From NCBI RefSeq assembly GCF_900107455.1, contig NZ_FNQB01000002.1:1426001-1490000 (forward strand): a DNA stretch of 64,000 nt. The letters are read 5' to 3'. The DNA is from Asanoa ishikariensis (GTDB lineage: Bacteria > Actinomycetota > Actinomycetes > Mycobacteriales > Micromonosporaceae). Shown here in pieces: positions 40,285 through 48,981 of this stretch (the stretch's first letter is position 1; every line of letters starts with the position of its first letter). Made by a program: the position numbers and the translations under genes. Under the pieces are notes generated by a model, which saw only the letters and a program-made list of their open reading frames with translations, was not told the origin of the DNA and did not search any database.

Positions 40285-42411
40285 TTGAACCATCGGCGGT
40301 CGACAGTAATAGCTATCTCTGCCTTGCTGGCTGCCACGTTCGCCCCCGTCGTGACGTCGACCTCGGCGTTCGCGGCTCCTCTGCCGGCCTTCGCGGCGGC
40401 CGAGCCCAACCAGGTCACCGACCTGACGGTCAGCCAGGCTGACGGGTTCGCCACCGTTGCCTGGACGCCGGTCCCCGGTGCCGCTGACTACCAGATCGAG
40501 CGCACCGCGGTCGACGCCGCCAACGCACCCACCGGCACCCCCACGGTGGTCGGCGTGTGGCGTCCGAACCGGCAGATCAACAACGAGACGCCGACCTTCG
40601 CCGACGCCGGTTTCAACCCCGGCACCCGCTTCCAGTGGCGGGTTCGGGCCCGGATCGGCACCGCCGAGCAGCCGTACTCGTCGCCGGTGTTCGACACCAC
40701 CAAGGCGCCGTGGGGTGACCCCGCTGTCGCCGGCCAGAACCTGCGTACCCAGTGGGAGACCACTCAGGCCGCGCAGTACACCAGCGACGCCAACGAGTAC
40801 GCCTACACGGCGGCCGTCGACCAGTTGAGCGAGCGGGTGCGGGTGGTCGAGATCGGCCGTACCGTGCAGAACCGCCCGATCAACATGCTCGTCATCGGCT
40901 ACCCGACGCCGCCGGCGACCCCGGCCGCGGTGGCTGCCACCTCGCCGCTGGCCGTCAACTGCAACGTGCACGGCAACGAGCCGGGCGACCGCGAGGCCTG
41001 CCTGATCATGGCTCGCCAGCTCGCGTTCAGCAACGACGCCCGTACGCTGGGCCTGCTCAAGAACACCACCGTCCTGATCGTTCCGACGATCAACGGTGAC
41101 GGCCGGGCCGCCAACACCCGCGGCAACACCACCGGTCAGGACCTCAACCGGGACTACTCGCTGATCCGTCAGCCGGAGACCGCGGCGTACGTGCGCATGC
41201 TGCGCGACTACCGCCCGGTGGCCGGTTACGACGGTCACGAGTACGGCAACAACCAGGCCGGCGACCTGCCGATGCTGCCGCCGCGTCACCAGAACGTGGC
41301 TCAGCAGATCTTCGACGAGTCGCTCGACATGATCGAGAACCACATGTACGTCGAGGGTGCCAAGGACGGCTGGTGGGCTTGCCCGTACGGCTGCGCGAAT
41401 GGCAGTGGTGTTGGTCTGAGCGAAGAGACCATCCTGCGTAACACCCTCGGCCTGAAGAACACCGTGAACTCGCTCCTGGAGCTCCGCAGCTCCGGTGGCG
41501 CGACCCGGCCGGACGAGGGCAACACGGCGAACAACCGTCGCCGCAAGACGTTCTCCGCGCTGTGGACGTTCAACCAGTTCATGGACTACCACCACAACCA
41601 GCTCAGCGACATCAAGAAGGCGCGTGGCGAGGCGATCGAGTTCCAGGCCGGCAACAACGGCCGGATCGTCTTCCGGGGTTCGCGGGTCGTCCCGCTGCAC
41701 CCGGCGCCGCACCCGGGTGAGGCCGGCCCCCGCGAGGACCTGCCGACGCCGGACATGATCCTGGACAACGCCCCGTGTGCCTACAAGCTCACCGAGGCGC
41801 AGTACAACGGCGCGCGTACCGACGGTCCGAACGACGTCGGTGCCACGGTCGCCGAGCGGATCGCGGCGCACGGCTGGAAGGTCGTCAAGGTCGCCGACGG
41901 GTACGTCGTGCCGCTGGCCCAGCCGGAGCGCGGTCTGATCCCGCTGCTGCTGGACGAGCAGGGCGAAGAGGAGTGGGTGAGTGGCGAGCGGGTCTACCCG
42001 ACCCTCACCGGCCGCCACAACGGGCCGCTGACCATCTCTGGCTTCGCCTGCCTGTCGGGTGCCACGGTCAACGGTCCGGTCAACCTCCGTCCGGGTGCGA
42101 CCCTGGTCGCCACCAACACGACCATCAGTGGTCCGGTCAACGCCGCCAACGCCGCGGGTGTCTTCTTCGGCGACAGCAGTGTGCGCGGCCCGCTCCAGGT
42201 CGCGAACACCAACGGCCCGGTCACCGTCATCGGCACGAACGTGTCCGGCCCGGTCAACCTGGTCAACAACACCAACGGTGCGGCTCCGTACTTCGCCGGC
42301 AACAGCGTCAGCGGCCCGCTGAACTGCGCCGGCAACAGCACGGCTCCGACCAACCTCGAGGTCCGCAACGTGGTCAACGGACCGCGGGCGGGTCAGTGCT
42401 CCACCCTGTGA
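40285..42411 (+). CDS. Secreted M14-type zinc carboxypeptidase
   Basis: This 708-residue protein has a signal peptide (NHRRSTVIAISALLAATFAP, cleavage near AFA-AP), a fibronectin-III-like domain (about 40-125), and an M14 peptidase domain (about 150-480). Zinc ligands lie in NCNVHGNEPGDREA (HxxE) and GYDGHEYGNNQ; the NRDYSLIRQPET segment is typical. The C-terminal part (about 600-708) has repeated NGPV/SGPV-N units like a right-handed beta-helix. TTG 40285 follows GGAGGT by 4 bases. It probably digests extracellular peptides. Confidence 0.87.
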   Translation: MNHRRSTVIAISALLAATFAPVVTSTSAFAAPLPAFAAAEPNQVTDLTVSQADGFATVAWTPVPGAADYQIERTAVDAANAPTGTPTVVGVWRPNRQINNETPTFADAGFNPGTRFQWRVRARIGTAEQPYSSPVFDTTKAPWGDPAVAGQNLRTQWETTQAAQYTSDANEYAYTAAVDQLSERVRVVEIGRTVQNRPINMLVIGYPTPPATPAAVAATSPLAVNCNVHGNEPGDREACLIMARQLAFSNDARTLGLLKNTTVLIVPTINGDGRAANTRGNTTGQDLNRDYSLIRQPETAAYVRMLRDYRPVAGYDGHEYGNNQAGDLPMLPPRHQNVAQQIFDESLDMIENHMYVEGAKDGWWACPYGCANGSGVGLSEETILRNTLGLKNTVNSLLELRSSGGATRPDEGNTANNRRRKTFSALWTFNQFMDYHHNQLSDIKKARGEAIEFQAGNNGRIVFRGSRVVPLHPAPHPGEAGPREDLPTPDMILDNAPCAYKLTEAQYNGARTDGPNDVGATVAERIAAHGWKVVKVADGYVVPLAQPERGLIPLLLDEQGEEEWVSGERVYPTLTGRHNGPLTISGFACLSGATVNGPVNLRPGATLVATNTTISGPVNAANAAGVFFGDSSVRGPLQVANTNGPVTVIGTNVSGPVNLVNNTNGAAPYFAGNSVSGPLNCAGNSTAPTNLEVRNVVNGPRAGQCSTL

Positions 42412-42430
42412 TCCACTGACGTAACACTGT

Positions 42431-42482
42431 CGTACCGGCGGGCTGGACCGGGAAGCCCGGCCCGCCGGTACGCACCTTTTCT
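42431..42482 (+). terminator. Strong intrinsic terminator
   Basis: CGTACCGGCGGGC and GCCCGCCGGTACG form a perfect 13-bp stem (42431-42443 and 42460-42472), followed by CACCTTTTCTT. It ends the carboxypeptidase transcript. Confidence 0.9.
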
Positions 42483-42497
42483 TCCTGGAGGGCTTTG

Positions 42498-43097
42498 ATG
42501 CGCACCCGGTTGCTGGCGGTCGTCATGGTGGCCGCGCTGGCTGTGGCGGGCTGCACGTCGGACGAGGAGCCTTCCACCGCCGCGGTGTCGGGTCCGCTGT
42601 GCGGCGAGTTGCCCAAGGGCGACGAGCCGGGCAACCCGACGGCGCTGGCGAGCGAGTCGGTGGACCAGGCGCTGCAATGGATCACCGTGCTGACCACGTT
42701 CGAGGGCGCCTTGCGGGCATCCGAGCTCGTGCCGGAGCTCGAGGGCAAGAAGGCCATCACCGTGCTGGCCCCCTCCGACGACGCCTTCATGGCCAAGTTC
42801 TCGCAGGACAACCTCGACGAGCTGATGATCAAAGACAAGGACGCGCTGCGTACGCTGCTCCGCGCGCACATCGTCGACCGCTCCCTGAGCTTGGCTGACC
42901 TCCGCGACGCGGACTCGGTGACCACGCTGGACGGCACGACGGTCAAGGTCAGCGAGGCCGACAAGATGGCCCGCATCGGCGACGAGGCAACGACCGTCTG
43001 CGCCGACTACCGCATCGCCAACGGCCGCGTGCACGTCATCAACCACGTCCTGGGCAACTTCCCCACCACAGCCGGCCAGGGCGACTCAGGCCACTGA
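42498..43097 (+). CDS. Fasciclin-domain lipoprotein
   Basis: The 199-residue lipoprotein has a signal with lipobox AVAGC at Cys19 and one FAS1 domain (about 55-190). The domain includes ITVLAPSDDAFMAKFSQDNL (H1 motif) and the NGRVHVINHVL strand (H2 motif). GGAGGG precedes the ATG. FAS1 proteins mediate cell-surface adhesion. Flanked by terminators, it is probably a single-gene unit. Confidence 0.92.
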   Translation: MRTRLLAVVMVAALAVAGCTSDEEPSTAAVSGPLCGELPKGDEPGNPTALASESVDQALQWITVLTTFEGALRASELVPELEGKKAITVLAPSDDAFMAKFSQDNLDELMIKDKDALRTLLRAHIVDRSLSLADLRDADSVTTLDGTTVKVSEADKMARIGDEATTVCADYRIANGRVHVINHVLGNFPTTAGQGDSGH

Positions 43098-43101
43098 CGG
43101 T

Positions 43102-43124
43102 GGGCCGCGGGTCGCGGCCCTTCC
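43102..43124 (+). terminator. Hairpin after the fasciclin gene
   Basis: GGGCCGCG and CGCGGCCC form a perfect 8-bp stem with a 3-base loop, followed by TTCCT, five bases after the stop. Confidence 0.7.
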
Positions 43125-43172
43125 TCCGCGCCGGATCGAGTGGAAGCATTGCTCGAAAGGCGAGGGGGACCG

Positions 43173-43988
43173 ATGAGTGCGGCCCAGGATCGCGCGGCGT
43201 TCAGAGCGTTCGAGCACGGCAGATGGCAGGACGCCGTCGAGACCTATCACGCCGCCTGGAGCGAGCTGACCTCGCAGACGATCACGTCCGTGCTGGACTC
43301 CCTGGCGCCCGGCCGGTTCCTTGATGTCGCGTCCGGGCCGGGCTACCTCGCCGCGGCGGCGACGGCCAAGGGCGCGCGGGCGGTGGCACTCGACTTCTCG
43401 CCGGCGATGCTCGCGAAGGGTGCCCGGACGTACCCGGACCTGACCTTCGTCCTCGGCGACGCGGAACGCCTGCCGTTCGCCGACGGGGCGTTCGACGCGG
43501 TGGGCATGAACTTCGGCATTCTGCATCTCGGCAACCCGGATGCCGCCATCGCCGAGGCCTTCCGCGTGCTGGCGGTCGGCGGCCGGTTCGCCTTCACCGC
43601 CTGGGCGGATCCCGCTGAGGCGTTGGGTTTCAACCTGGTGCTCGCGGCCGTCGCGACCCACGGCGCGCCCGTGGCGATCCCTCAGGGTCCGGACTTCTTC
43701 CGCTACAGCCGGCCCGAGCAGTGCACGGCCGCCCTGGGCGCGGCCGGGTTCACGGACGCGGCGGTGACGACCGTCGACCTGCGCTGGACACCACCCACGG
43801 TCGAAGCCGTCTTCCCGTCGTTCCTGCACGGCACGGCCAGGACAGGCGCCCTGCTCCGAAGGCAGAGCCCGGCGGCACAGCGCGCGATCGCGGATGCGAT
43901 CGCCCAGGCCGCGCAGCGGTTCGTGACCACCGACGGCCGGGTCGTCATCCCCATGCCGGCCGTGCTCGCGAGGGGCACCAAGCCCTAG
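43173..43988 (+). CDS. Class I SAM-dependent methyltransferase
   Basis: This 271-residue methyltransferase has motif I FLDVASGPGYLAAAATAKGA, the acidic strand VALDFSPAMLAKGA, and GDAERLPFADGAFDAVGMNF followed by LGNPDAAIAEAFRVLAVGGR, the UbiE/COQ5-like pattern. ATG 43173 with AGGGGG upstream was preferred to earlier codons. Small-molecule methylation is expected; substrate unknown. It converges on the pentapeptide gene with a 4-base overlap. Confidence 0.88.
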   Translation: MSAAQDRAAFRAFEHGRWQDAVETYHAAWSELTSQTITSVLDSLAPGRFLDVASGPGYLAAAATAKGARAVALDFSPAMLAKGARTYPDLTFVLGDAERLPFADGAFDAVGMNFGILHLGNPDAAIAEAFRVLAVGGRFAFTAWADPAEALGFNLVLAAVATHGAPVAIPQGPDFFRYSRPEQCTAALGAAGFTDAAVTTVDLRWTPPTVEAVFPSFLHGTARTGALLRRQSPAAQRAIADAIAQAAQRFVTTDGRVVIPMPAVLARGTKP

Positions 43989-44656
43989 CGCGGCGGCGCC
44001 GACGCGATGACCGTGATGCCGAGTGCTCGGGCGAAGGTGTGTGACAACGCGATCAGGTCGTCGGCGGTGATGGTGGCGCCCGACAGGCCCGTGACGCCGC
44101 CGATTCCGGAGAGGTCGCAGTTCGTGAAGCGCGCGCCCGTGCAGGTGGCGTTGGAGAACTGGGCGCCCGTCAGGTCGCAGGCCACGAACTCCGCGCGGCG
44201 CAGGTCGGCTCCGGTGAAGTCGGCTCCGGTCAGGTTGCAGCCGCTGAAACGGACATGGGCGAACGTCGTGAAGCGGAACCCGGCCAGGTCGGCGCGGCAG
44301 TCGTCGAACGAGACGTCGCGCAGCGTGCCGGCCGTGCACTGGGCGCCGGTCAGACGGACGCTGGTCAGCCTCGTGCGCAGCAGCGTCGGCTTCGTCAGGC
44401 GGGCGTTGGCCCAGTCGCAGTGCGAGACCTCGCAGTCGGTGAAGCGGGGCTGGTCCAGCACCGCCGCCGCGAGGGTGGTGCGCTCGAACCGGCACTGGTC
44501 GAACTCCACCGCGTCGGCTTCCTGGGCCGAGAGGTCCAGGCCGGTGAACGACAGGCGCCGCGACAGTCCCTCGTGTTCGAGGTCGGGGTCCTCCGCTTCG
44601 GTCAACGGGGCCAGGCGTGGGTCGGCGGGCGCGGTTTGAGCAGGCACGTCCTTCAC
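43985..44656 (-). CDS. Pentapeptide repeat protein
   Basis: The 223-residue protein is mostly pentapeptide repeats of the A(D/N)LxX type, e.g. LTGADFTGADLRRAEFVACD and RLTKPTLLRTRLTSVRL, which form a right-handed quadrilateral beta-helix. Some members mimic DNA and protect gyrase. GTG 44656 or TTG 44665 (TTGA overlap) are both possible starts; the latter would couple it to the HelD-type gene upstream. Confidence 0.85.
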   Translation of the reverse strand: MKDVPAQTAPADPRLAPLTEAEDPDLEHEGLSRRLSFTGLDLSAQEADAVEFDQCRFERTTLAAAVLDQPRFTDCEVSHCDWANARLTKPTLLRTRLTSVRLTGAQCTAGTLRDVSFDDCRADLAGFRFTTFAHVRFSGCNLTGADFTGADLRRAEFVACDLTGAQFSNATCTGARFTNCDLSGIGGVTGLSGATITADDLIALSHTFARALGITVIASAPPR

Positions 44657-44661
44657 CGTAG

Positions 44662-46596
44662 TCAACCCGCGATCGGCGGCGGCAGCGGCCGGCAGTGGAC
44701 GATGTCCAGCCGCGAGACGGCCCGCGTGAGGACCACGTAGAGCAGGTGCGGCCCGCGTGGCTCCGCGGCGATGTCGGCCGGCTCGACGACGACCACGTGG
44801 TCGTACTCGAGACCCTTCGCGAGACCCGCCGGCAGCACGGTCAGCCGAGGAGTGACGGGCAGGGCGGCGGACAGCGTCGCGATAGCCGACGGCGCCGCGA
44901 TGACGGCCACCGAGCCGTCGAGATCGAGCGCCGCTTTGACGGCCGCCGCGACCCCGCCGCACAGGTCGTCCGAAGGAAGAACCCGCAGCGACCCGGCGTC
45001 GCGGACCGCGCGGGTCGGTGGCACGGCGACGTCGAGCGTGGCCAGCAGCCGGTTGGCCAGGGTGACCACCGCGCCCGGCACCCGGAAGCCGGCGGTCAGC
45101 GCGACCACCGGCGCGGACGGCTTGCCCAGGTGGCCGAGCTGCGACTCCCAGCTCGTGGCCGCCCACGGTGTCGTGCCCTGGGCCAGGTCGCCGAGCACGG
45201 TCAGCGAACCGTGCGCGCTGCGGCGGGCGATCACCCGGCATTCCATCGGCGAGAGGTCCTGTGCCTCGTCGACGACGATGTGGCCGAAGCTCGCCGGCTG
45301 CTCGATCAGCCCGGCCACCTCGTCGACCAGCACGAGGTCGGCGGCCGACCAGCCGGTCCGGCGCGGTGGCCGGCGGATCGCCTCCTGCTCGGCGTCGGAG
45401 AGGATCCCGTCGGCGGCCGCCGACGGATCGCGCAGCAACCTGGCCACCAGATCCGGCGGGCGGACCCGTGGCCACAGCCGGTCGAGAAGGTCCCGCACCG
45501 GCTGGCTCCGGCCGATCTGGCGCGCCCACGCCTCGCCGGGCACCAGTCCCCGCCGCTCGGCCTGGCGCCGCACCAGGTCGACGAGCCGGGAACGCAGCCG
45601 CTCCCGACCGACGCCGTAGCGCGGCGACTCCTGCCAGATCTCGTCCATCAGCCGGGCCAGGGCCACTTCGGAGACCCGCCAGCGGTACGCGCCGTCAGGC
45701 ACCACCAGTGGCTCGGTCGGCTCGCCGAGCCGGCCGTAGAGGGCCCGCGCCAGCATGGTGGCCATCCGCGGGTCGTGCTTGACGACGGTCGACTCGTCAG
45801 AGTCCACCAGCGAGGCGCCGCCGAGTAGCTGGTCGAGGGTGCGCTGCGACACGTCGACCTCACCCAGCGCGGGCAGCACGGACGAGATGTACGCGAGGAA
45901 CGCGGGGTTCGGCCCGAGCACCAGCACCCCACCGCGGGACAGCCGTGCCCGGTGCGAGTAGAGCAGGTAGGCGGCCCGGTGCAGGCCGACCGCGGTCTTG
46001 CCCGTGCCCGGCGCTCCCTGCACGCACACCGACTCGTCGAGGTCGGCCCGGACGAGCTCGTCCTGCTCGGGCTGGATGGTCGCGACGATGTCGCGCATCG
46101 GGCCGACCCGGGGGCGCTCGATCTCGTCGGCCAGCAGCCGGCTCGCGGTGTCGTGCTCCAGGTGCTCGTCCTCGTAGCCGGTCAGCTCGCCCGCGCCGGC
46201 CCAGCCGTAGCGGCGTCGGGTGGTGACGCCCATCCGGTCCCGCGCGCTGGCCCGGTAGAACGCCCGAGCGAGCGGCGCGCGCCAGTCGACGACCAGTGGC
46301 TGGCCGCCCGTGTCGCCGATGTGCCGGCGACCGATGTGGTAGCGCGGCTCGCCCGGGTCGAACGTCAGGCGGCCGAAGAAGAGCGGGCCGGCCGGCTCCT
46401 CCGCCAGCTCTTTGGCCTGCGTCCGCAACATCCGGCCCAGGGTCTCCGCCGTGTAGCGGTCACCGGCGACCTGCGCACCGGTCGCGACCCGCAGCCGGGC
46501 CGTGTCGAGCATCCGAGCGAGCGCGGCGCGGGCGGCGGCCAGGTGCGCCCGTTCCTCGGTAAGACCGTCCGACACGAAGAACCCCTCCTCCGACAA
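44662..46596 (-). CDS. HelD-like UvrD/Rep-family helicase (RNA polymerase-associated type)
   Basis: This 644-residue protein has an N-terminal coiled-coil arm (about 10-60), a 1A domain with Walker A CVQGAPGTGKTAVGLHRAAY, a divergent middle domain, Walker B IVVDEAQDLSPMECRVI, and a C-terminal 2A part with GLEYDHVVVVEPADI and LLYVVLTRAVSRLDIV. The order and size match HelD, which removes stalled RNA polymerase and, in some actinobacteria (HelR), gives rifamycin tolerance. No rifamycin-associated element is seen upstream. It is divergent from a TetR gene whose operator overlaps its promoter. Confidence 0.88.
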   Translation of the reverse strand: MSEEGFFVSDGLTEERAHLAAARAALARMLDTARLRVATGAQVAGDRYTAETLGRMLRTQAKELAEEPAGPLFFGRLTFDPGEPRYHIGRRHIGDTGGQPLVVDWRAPLARAFYRASARDRMGVTTRRRYGWAGAGELTGYEDEHLEHDTASRLLADEIERPRVGPMRDIVATIQPEQDELVRADLDESVCVQGAPGTGKTAVGLHRAAYLLYSHRARLSRGGVLVLGPNPAFLAYISSVLPALGEVDVSQRTLDQLLGGASLVDSDESTVVKHDPRMATMLARALYGRLGEPTEPLVVPDGAYRWRVSEVALARLMDEIWQESPRYGVGRERLRSRLVDLVRRQAERRGLVPGEAWARQIGRSQPVRDLLDRLWPRVRPPDLVARLLRDPSAAADGILSDAEQEAIRRPPRRTGWSAADLVLVDEVAGLIEQPASFGHIVVDEAQDLSPMECRVIARRSAHGSLTVLGDLAQGTTPWAATSWESQLGHLGKPSAPVVALTAGFRVPGAVVTLANRLLATLDVAVPPTRAVRDAGSLRVLPSDDLCGGVAAAVKAALDLDGSVAVIAAPSAIATLSAALPVTPRLTVLPAGLAKGLEYDHVVVVEPADIAAEPRGPHLLYVVLTRAVSRLDIVHCRPLPPPIAG

Positions 46597-46605
46597 GCAA
46601 GCGTT

Positions 46606-46633
46606 TTACCGAGTAAATAATAAGACTCGGTAA
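46606..46633. promoter_or_regulatory. TetR operator between HelD and TetR genes
   Basis: TTACCGAGT (46606-46614) and ACTCGGTAA (46625-46633) are perfect inverted 9-mers around the AT-rich 10-base spacer AAATAATAAG. The site lies 9 bases from the HelD-like start. For the TetR gene, TTGCCC (46639-46644) and TAGGCT (46663-46668) form a possible promoter. Confidence 0.85.
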
Positions 46634-46675
46634 GAGATTTGCCCAAGTGAACTGGGGGCCGTTAGGCTGATAAGC

Positions 46676-47293
46676 GTGACCGAGCAGGCCGGGCTCCGCG
46701 AGCGCAAGCGGCAGCGCACCCACGACGCGATCTCGACCGCGGCCATCGACCTGTTCCTGGCTCGCGGGTTCGACGCCGTCTCGGTCGCCGACGTGGCGGC
46801 GGCGGCCGAGGTGTCCAAGCCGACGCTCTTCAAATATTTCCCGACGAAGGAAGACCTGGTGCTCCACCGGATCGCCGACCACCTCGGCGAGGCGGCCCGG
46901 GTGGTCGGCGGGCGCGAGGCGGGGGAGAACCCGCTGGCCGCGCTGCGCCGGCACTTCCTCGACGGGCTGCGGCGCCGTGACCCGGTCACCGGCCTCAACG
47001 ACCACCCGCAGGTGTTGGCCTACCACCGGATGGTCTTCGAGACGCCCACCCTGGCCACCCGCGTGGCGAGCTTCGCCGAGGCCGACGAGGCGGCGCTGGC
47101 GGCGGCCCTGGACCCGCGCACCGGCCTGCGCGCCCGGCTGGCCGCCGGCCAGATCATCGTCGTCCAGCGGATCCTGGCCCGCGACAACTGGCGGCGGCTG
47201 GTCGACGGGCGCACCGCCGAGGCGGCCTACCGGCCGGCGGTGGCCGCCGCCAACCGCGGCTTCGACCTCCTGGAGTCCGGCCTCGGCGCATAG
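46676..47293 (+). CDS. TetR/AcrR family repressor
   Basis: This 205-residue regulator has an HTH (about 8-55: LRERKRQRTHDAISTAAIDL, VADVAAAAEVSKPTLFKYFP) and a helical ligand domain of the MftR/TetR-C type. GTG 46676 lies about 7 bases after a TAGGCT -10 box, consistent with a leaderless mRNA. It is divergent from the HelD-like helicase and probably represses it and itself through the TTACCGAGT palindrome; a transcription-inhibiting compound may be the ligand. Confidence 0.9.
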   Translation: MTEQAGLRERKRQRTHDAISTAAIDLFLARGFDAVSVADVAAAAEVSKPTLFKYFPTKEDLVLHRIADHLGEAARVVGGREAGENPLAALRRHFLDGLRRRDPVTGLNDHPQVLAYHRMVFETPTLATRVASFAEADEAALAAALDPRTGLRARLAAGQIIVVQRILARDNWRRLVDGRTAEAAYRPAVAAANRGFDLLESGLGA

Positions 47294-47383
47294 CGCGGCG
47301 TGCTCCACCCGATCGTGTCTGCTCAGGTTGGTGTTCCGGTTCTAGTGTGGAGGGCACCCGACACGAGCCGAGGGGTCCCACGA

Positions 47384-47749
47384 ATGGAACCGATCACGCT
47401 GGTCGTCGCCGCTCTCGTAGCCGCGGCGACCACGGGAGCGACGAAGCTCGCCGAGACGGCGGTGGCTGACGCGTACACGTCGCTGAAGGACCTGGTCGTC
47501 GATCGACTGCGGAAGAATCGCGCCGAGGGAACGCTGCTGGTGGAGCGGGCCGCAGACTCCGATCAGAGCCGGACCGCGCTGGAGCGGGCCCTCGTCGACG
47601 CCGACGTGGACCAGCCCGTGATCGACGCCGCGCGACGGCTGCTCGGCCTGCTCGAATCACGTGGCGGCAAGTACGCCGTGGACGCCTCGCGAGCCAAAGG
47701 CGTGATCATCGGCGATCACGGTGTCCAGCACAACACGTTCCACGAGTGA
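47384..47749 (+). CDS. Bell-like effector with C-terminal amyloid-type motif
   Basis: The 121-residue protein starts with a hydrophobic helix (ITLVVAALVAAATTGATKLA, 4-23), followed by amphipathic helices (about 24-95). It ends with AKGVIIGDHGVQHNTF at 104-119. Small helical domains with a hydrophobic N-terminus and a short C-terminal G-x-x-I-G-x-x-x-x-Q motif correspond to the Bell domain/BASS arrangement described by Saupe and co-workers. There the motif forms amyloid and the helical domain disrupts membranes, like fungal HeLo proteins. The stop overlaps the next start (GTGA). Role as cell-death effector is inferred. Confidence 0.68.
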   Translation: MEPITLVVAALVAAATTGATKLAETAVADAYTSLKDLVVDRLRKNRAEGTLLVERAADSDQSRTALERALVDADVDQPVIDAARRLLGLLESRGGKYAVDASRAKGVIIGDHGVQHNTFHE

Positions 47750-48981
47750 CCATGGACGTCCGTCTCCGGGACGCCCGCGGAATGGTGATCGGTGAGCACA
47801 ACACCGTCTACCAGAACTTCTTCGACGCGCGGCACGCGCCGTTGGCGGCGAAGCTCATCAGTTTCGCCGATTTGATCGCCGAGAAGACGCAGCACTTCGT
47901 CGGGCGGCGGTTCGCGGTCGACGCCGTCGACCAGTTCATCGCGCGGAACTCCGCCGGCTATCTCGTGATCGAGGGCATGCCCGGGATCGGGAAGACGTCG
48001 CTCCTCGCGCACCTCGCCGCGACCCGGGGGTGGGCGCACCACTTCGTGGTCGGGGCCCTCGGCATCAGCCGCGCCGAGCAGTTCTTGGAGAACGTCTCCG
48101 CACAGCTCATCGCGAAGTACGACCTCGACCGCGCGGCGGCGTTGCCTCCCGAAGCGTCGCGCGACGGCTCGTTCCTGGCCGGTGTGCTCAGCGAGGTCAG
48201 CGCCGGCCTGCCTGACGGCGCCACCGCGGTCGTCCTCGTCGACGCCCTCGACGAGGTCTTCACGCTCCACGACGTCCATGCGAACGTCCTCTACCTGCCG
48301 CCGACGTTGCCGCGCGGAGTCTTCTTCGTCGTCACCACTCGGCCCCGCGAACGCGACGAGCTGGCGCTGCGGACCGAGACGCGCGAGTTCTTCTACCTCG
48401 ACCCCCGCTCGTCGGCCAACCAGGCCGACGTCCTGGCGTACATCGACGGAGCCCTTGATCGGGACCAGCTACGGACGCGGCTGAGCGCCTGGGGGGCGAC
48501 GCCGGCCGACTTCGCCGAGACACTGCTGGCGAAGGCCGAGGGCAACTTCATGTACCTGCACCACGTGTTGCCGGCCATCGAGCAGGGCCGCTTCGCGGAC
48601 TTCGCGCTCGACGACCTGCCGCAGGGCCTGGAGGCCTACTACGACGCACACTGGCGGCAGATGCGTGCGGCCGGCGGCGGCGACTGGGCGGCGCTGTGGC
48701 AACCGGCCATCGTCTTTCTCGCCGCGGCGCGCGAACCGGTGACCGTGTCCCAGATCGCCGCCTGGACGGGGCTCCCGCCACCCCAGATCCAGGTCGCGGT
48801 GCGCCGATGGCGCGAGTTTCTCGACGTCGAACGGGTCGACGGGCAACGCCGCTACCGGATCTATCACTCCAGCTTCCACGACTTCCTCGGTGCGAAGGAC
48901 GACGTCGACCTGCGCGCGGTGAACAGCACGATCGCCGACCGGCTGCTCGACCGCTACCGCGAGCTGAAGGACCGCGGATGA
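47746..48981 (+). CDS. NACHT/NB-ARC-type STAND ATPase with N-terminal amyloid-type motif
   Basis: The 411-residue protein begins with ARGMVIGEHNTVYQNF (10-25), which aligns with the end of the preceding protein. An NTPase domain follows: Walker A VIEGMPGIGKTSLLAHLAAT (K83), Walker B AVVLVDALDEVF (D166-E170) and sensor strand FFVVTTRPRER. The helical/winged-helix part (about 260-400) ends in YRIYHSSFHDFLGAK. It is a signal-transducing NLR-type switch. The start is GTG 47746 (GTGA overlap) or ATG 47752. The sensor repeats are not in this protein but in the next gene. Confidence 0.82.
   Translation: MTMDVRLRDARGMVIGEHNTVYQNFFDARHAPLAAKLISFADLIAEKTQHFVGRRFAVDAVDQFIARNSAGYLVIEGMPGIGKTSLLAHLAATRGWAHHFVVGALGISRAEQFLENVSAQLIAKYDLDRAAALPPEASRDGSFLAGVLSEVSAGLPDGATAVVLVDALDEVFTLHDVHANVLYLPPTLPRGVFFVVTTRPRERDELALRTETREFFYLDPRSSANQADVLAYIDGALDRDQLRTRLSAWGATPADFAETLLAKAEGNFMYLHHVLPAIEQGRFADFALDDLPQGLEAYYDAHWRQMRAAGGGDWAALWQPAIVFLAAAREPVTVSQIAAWTGLPPPQIQVAVRRWREFLDVERVDGQRRYRIYHSSFHDFLGAKDDVDLRAVNSTIADRLLDRYRELKDRG

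Noticed and set aside
46597-46675. Rifamycin-associated element upstream of the HelD-like gene
   Set aside because: The expected palindromic GGGGCTTGC-type element is not present; the only clear palindrome is the TTACCGAGT repeat.
47294-47383. A specific promoter for the NLR operon
   Set aside because: TAGTGT at 47343 resembles a -10 box but no matching -35 box lies at a normal distance, so none was annotated.
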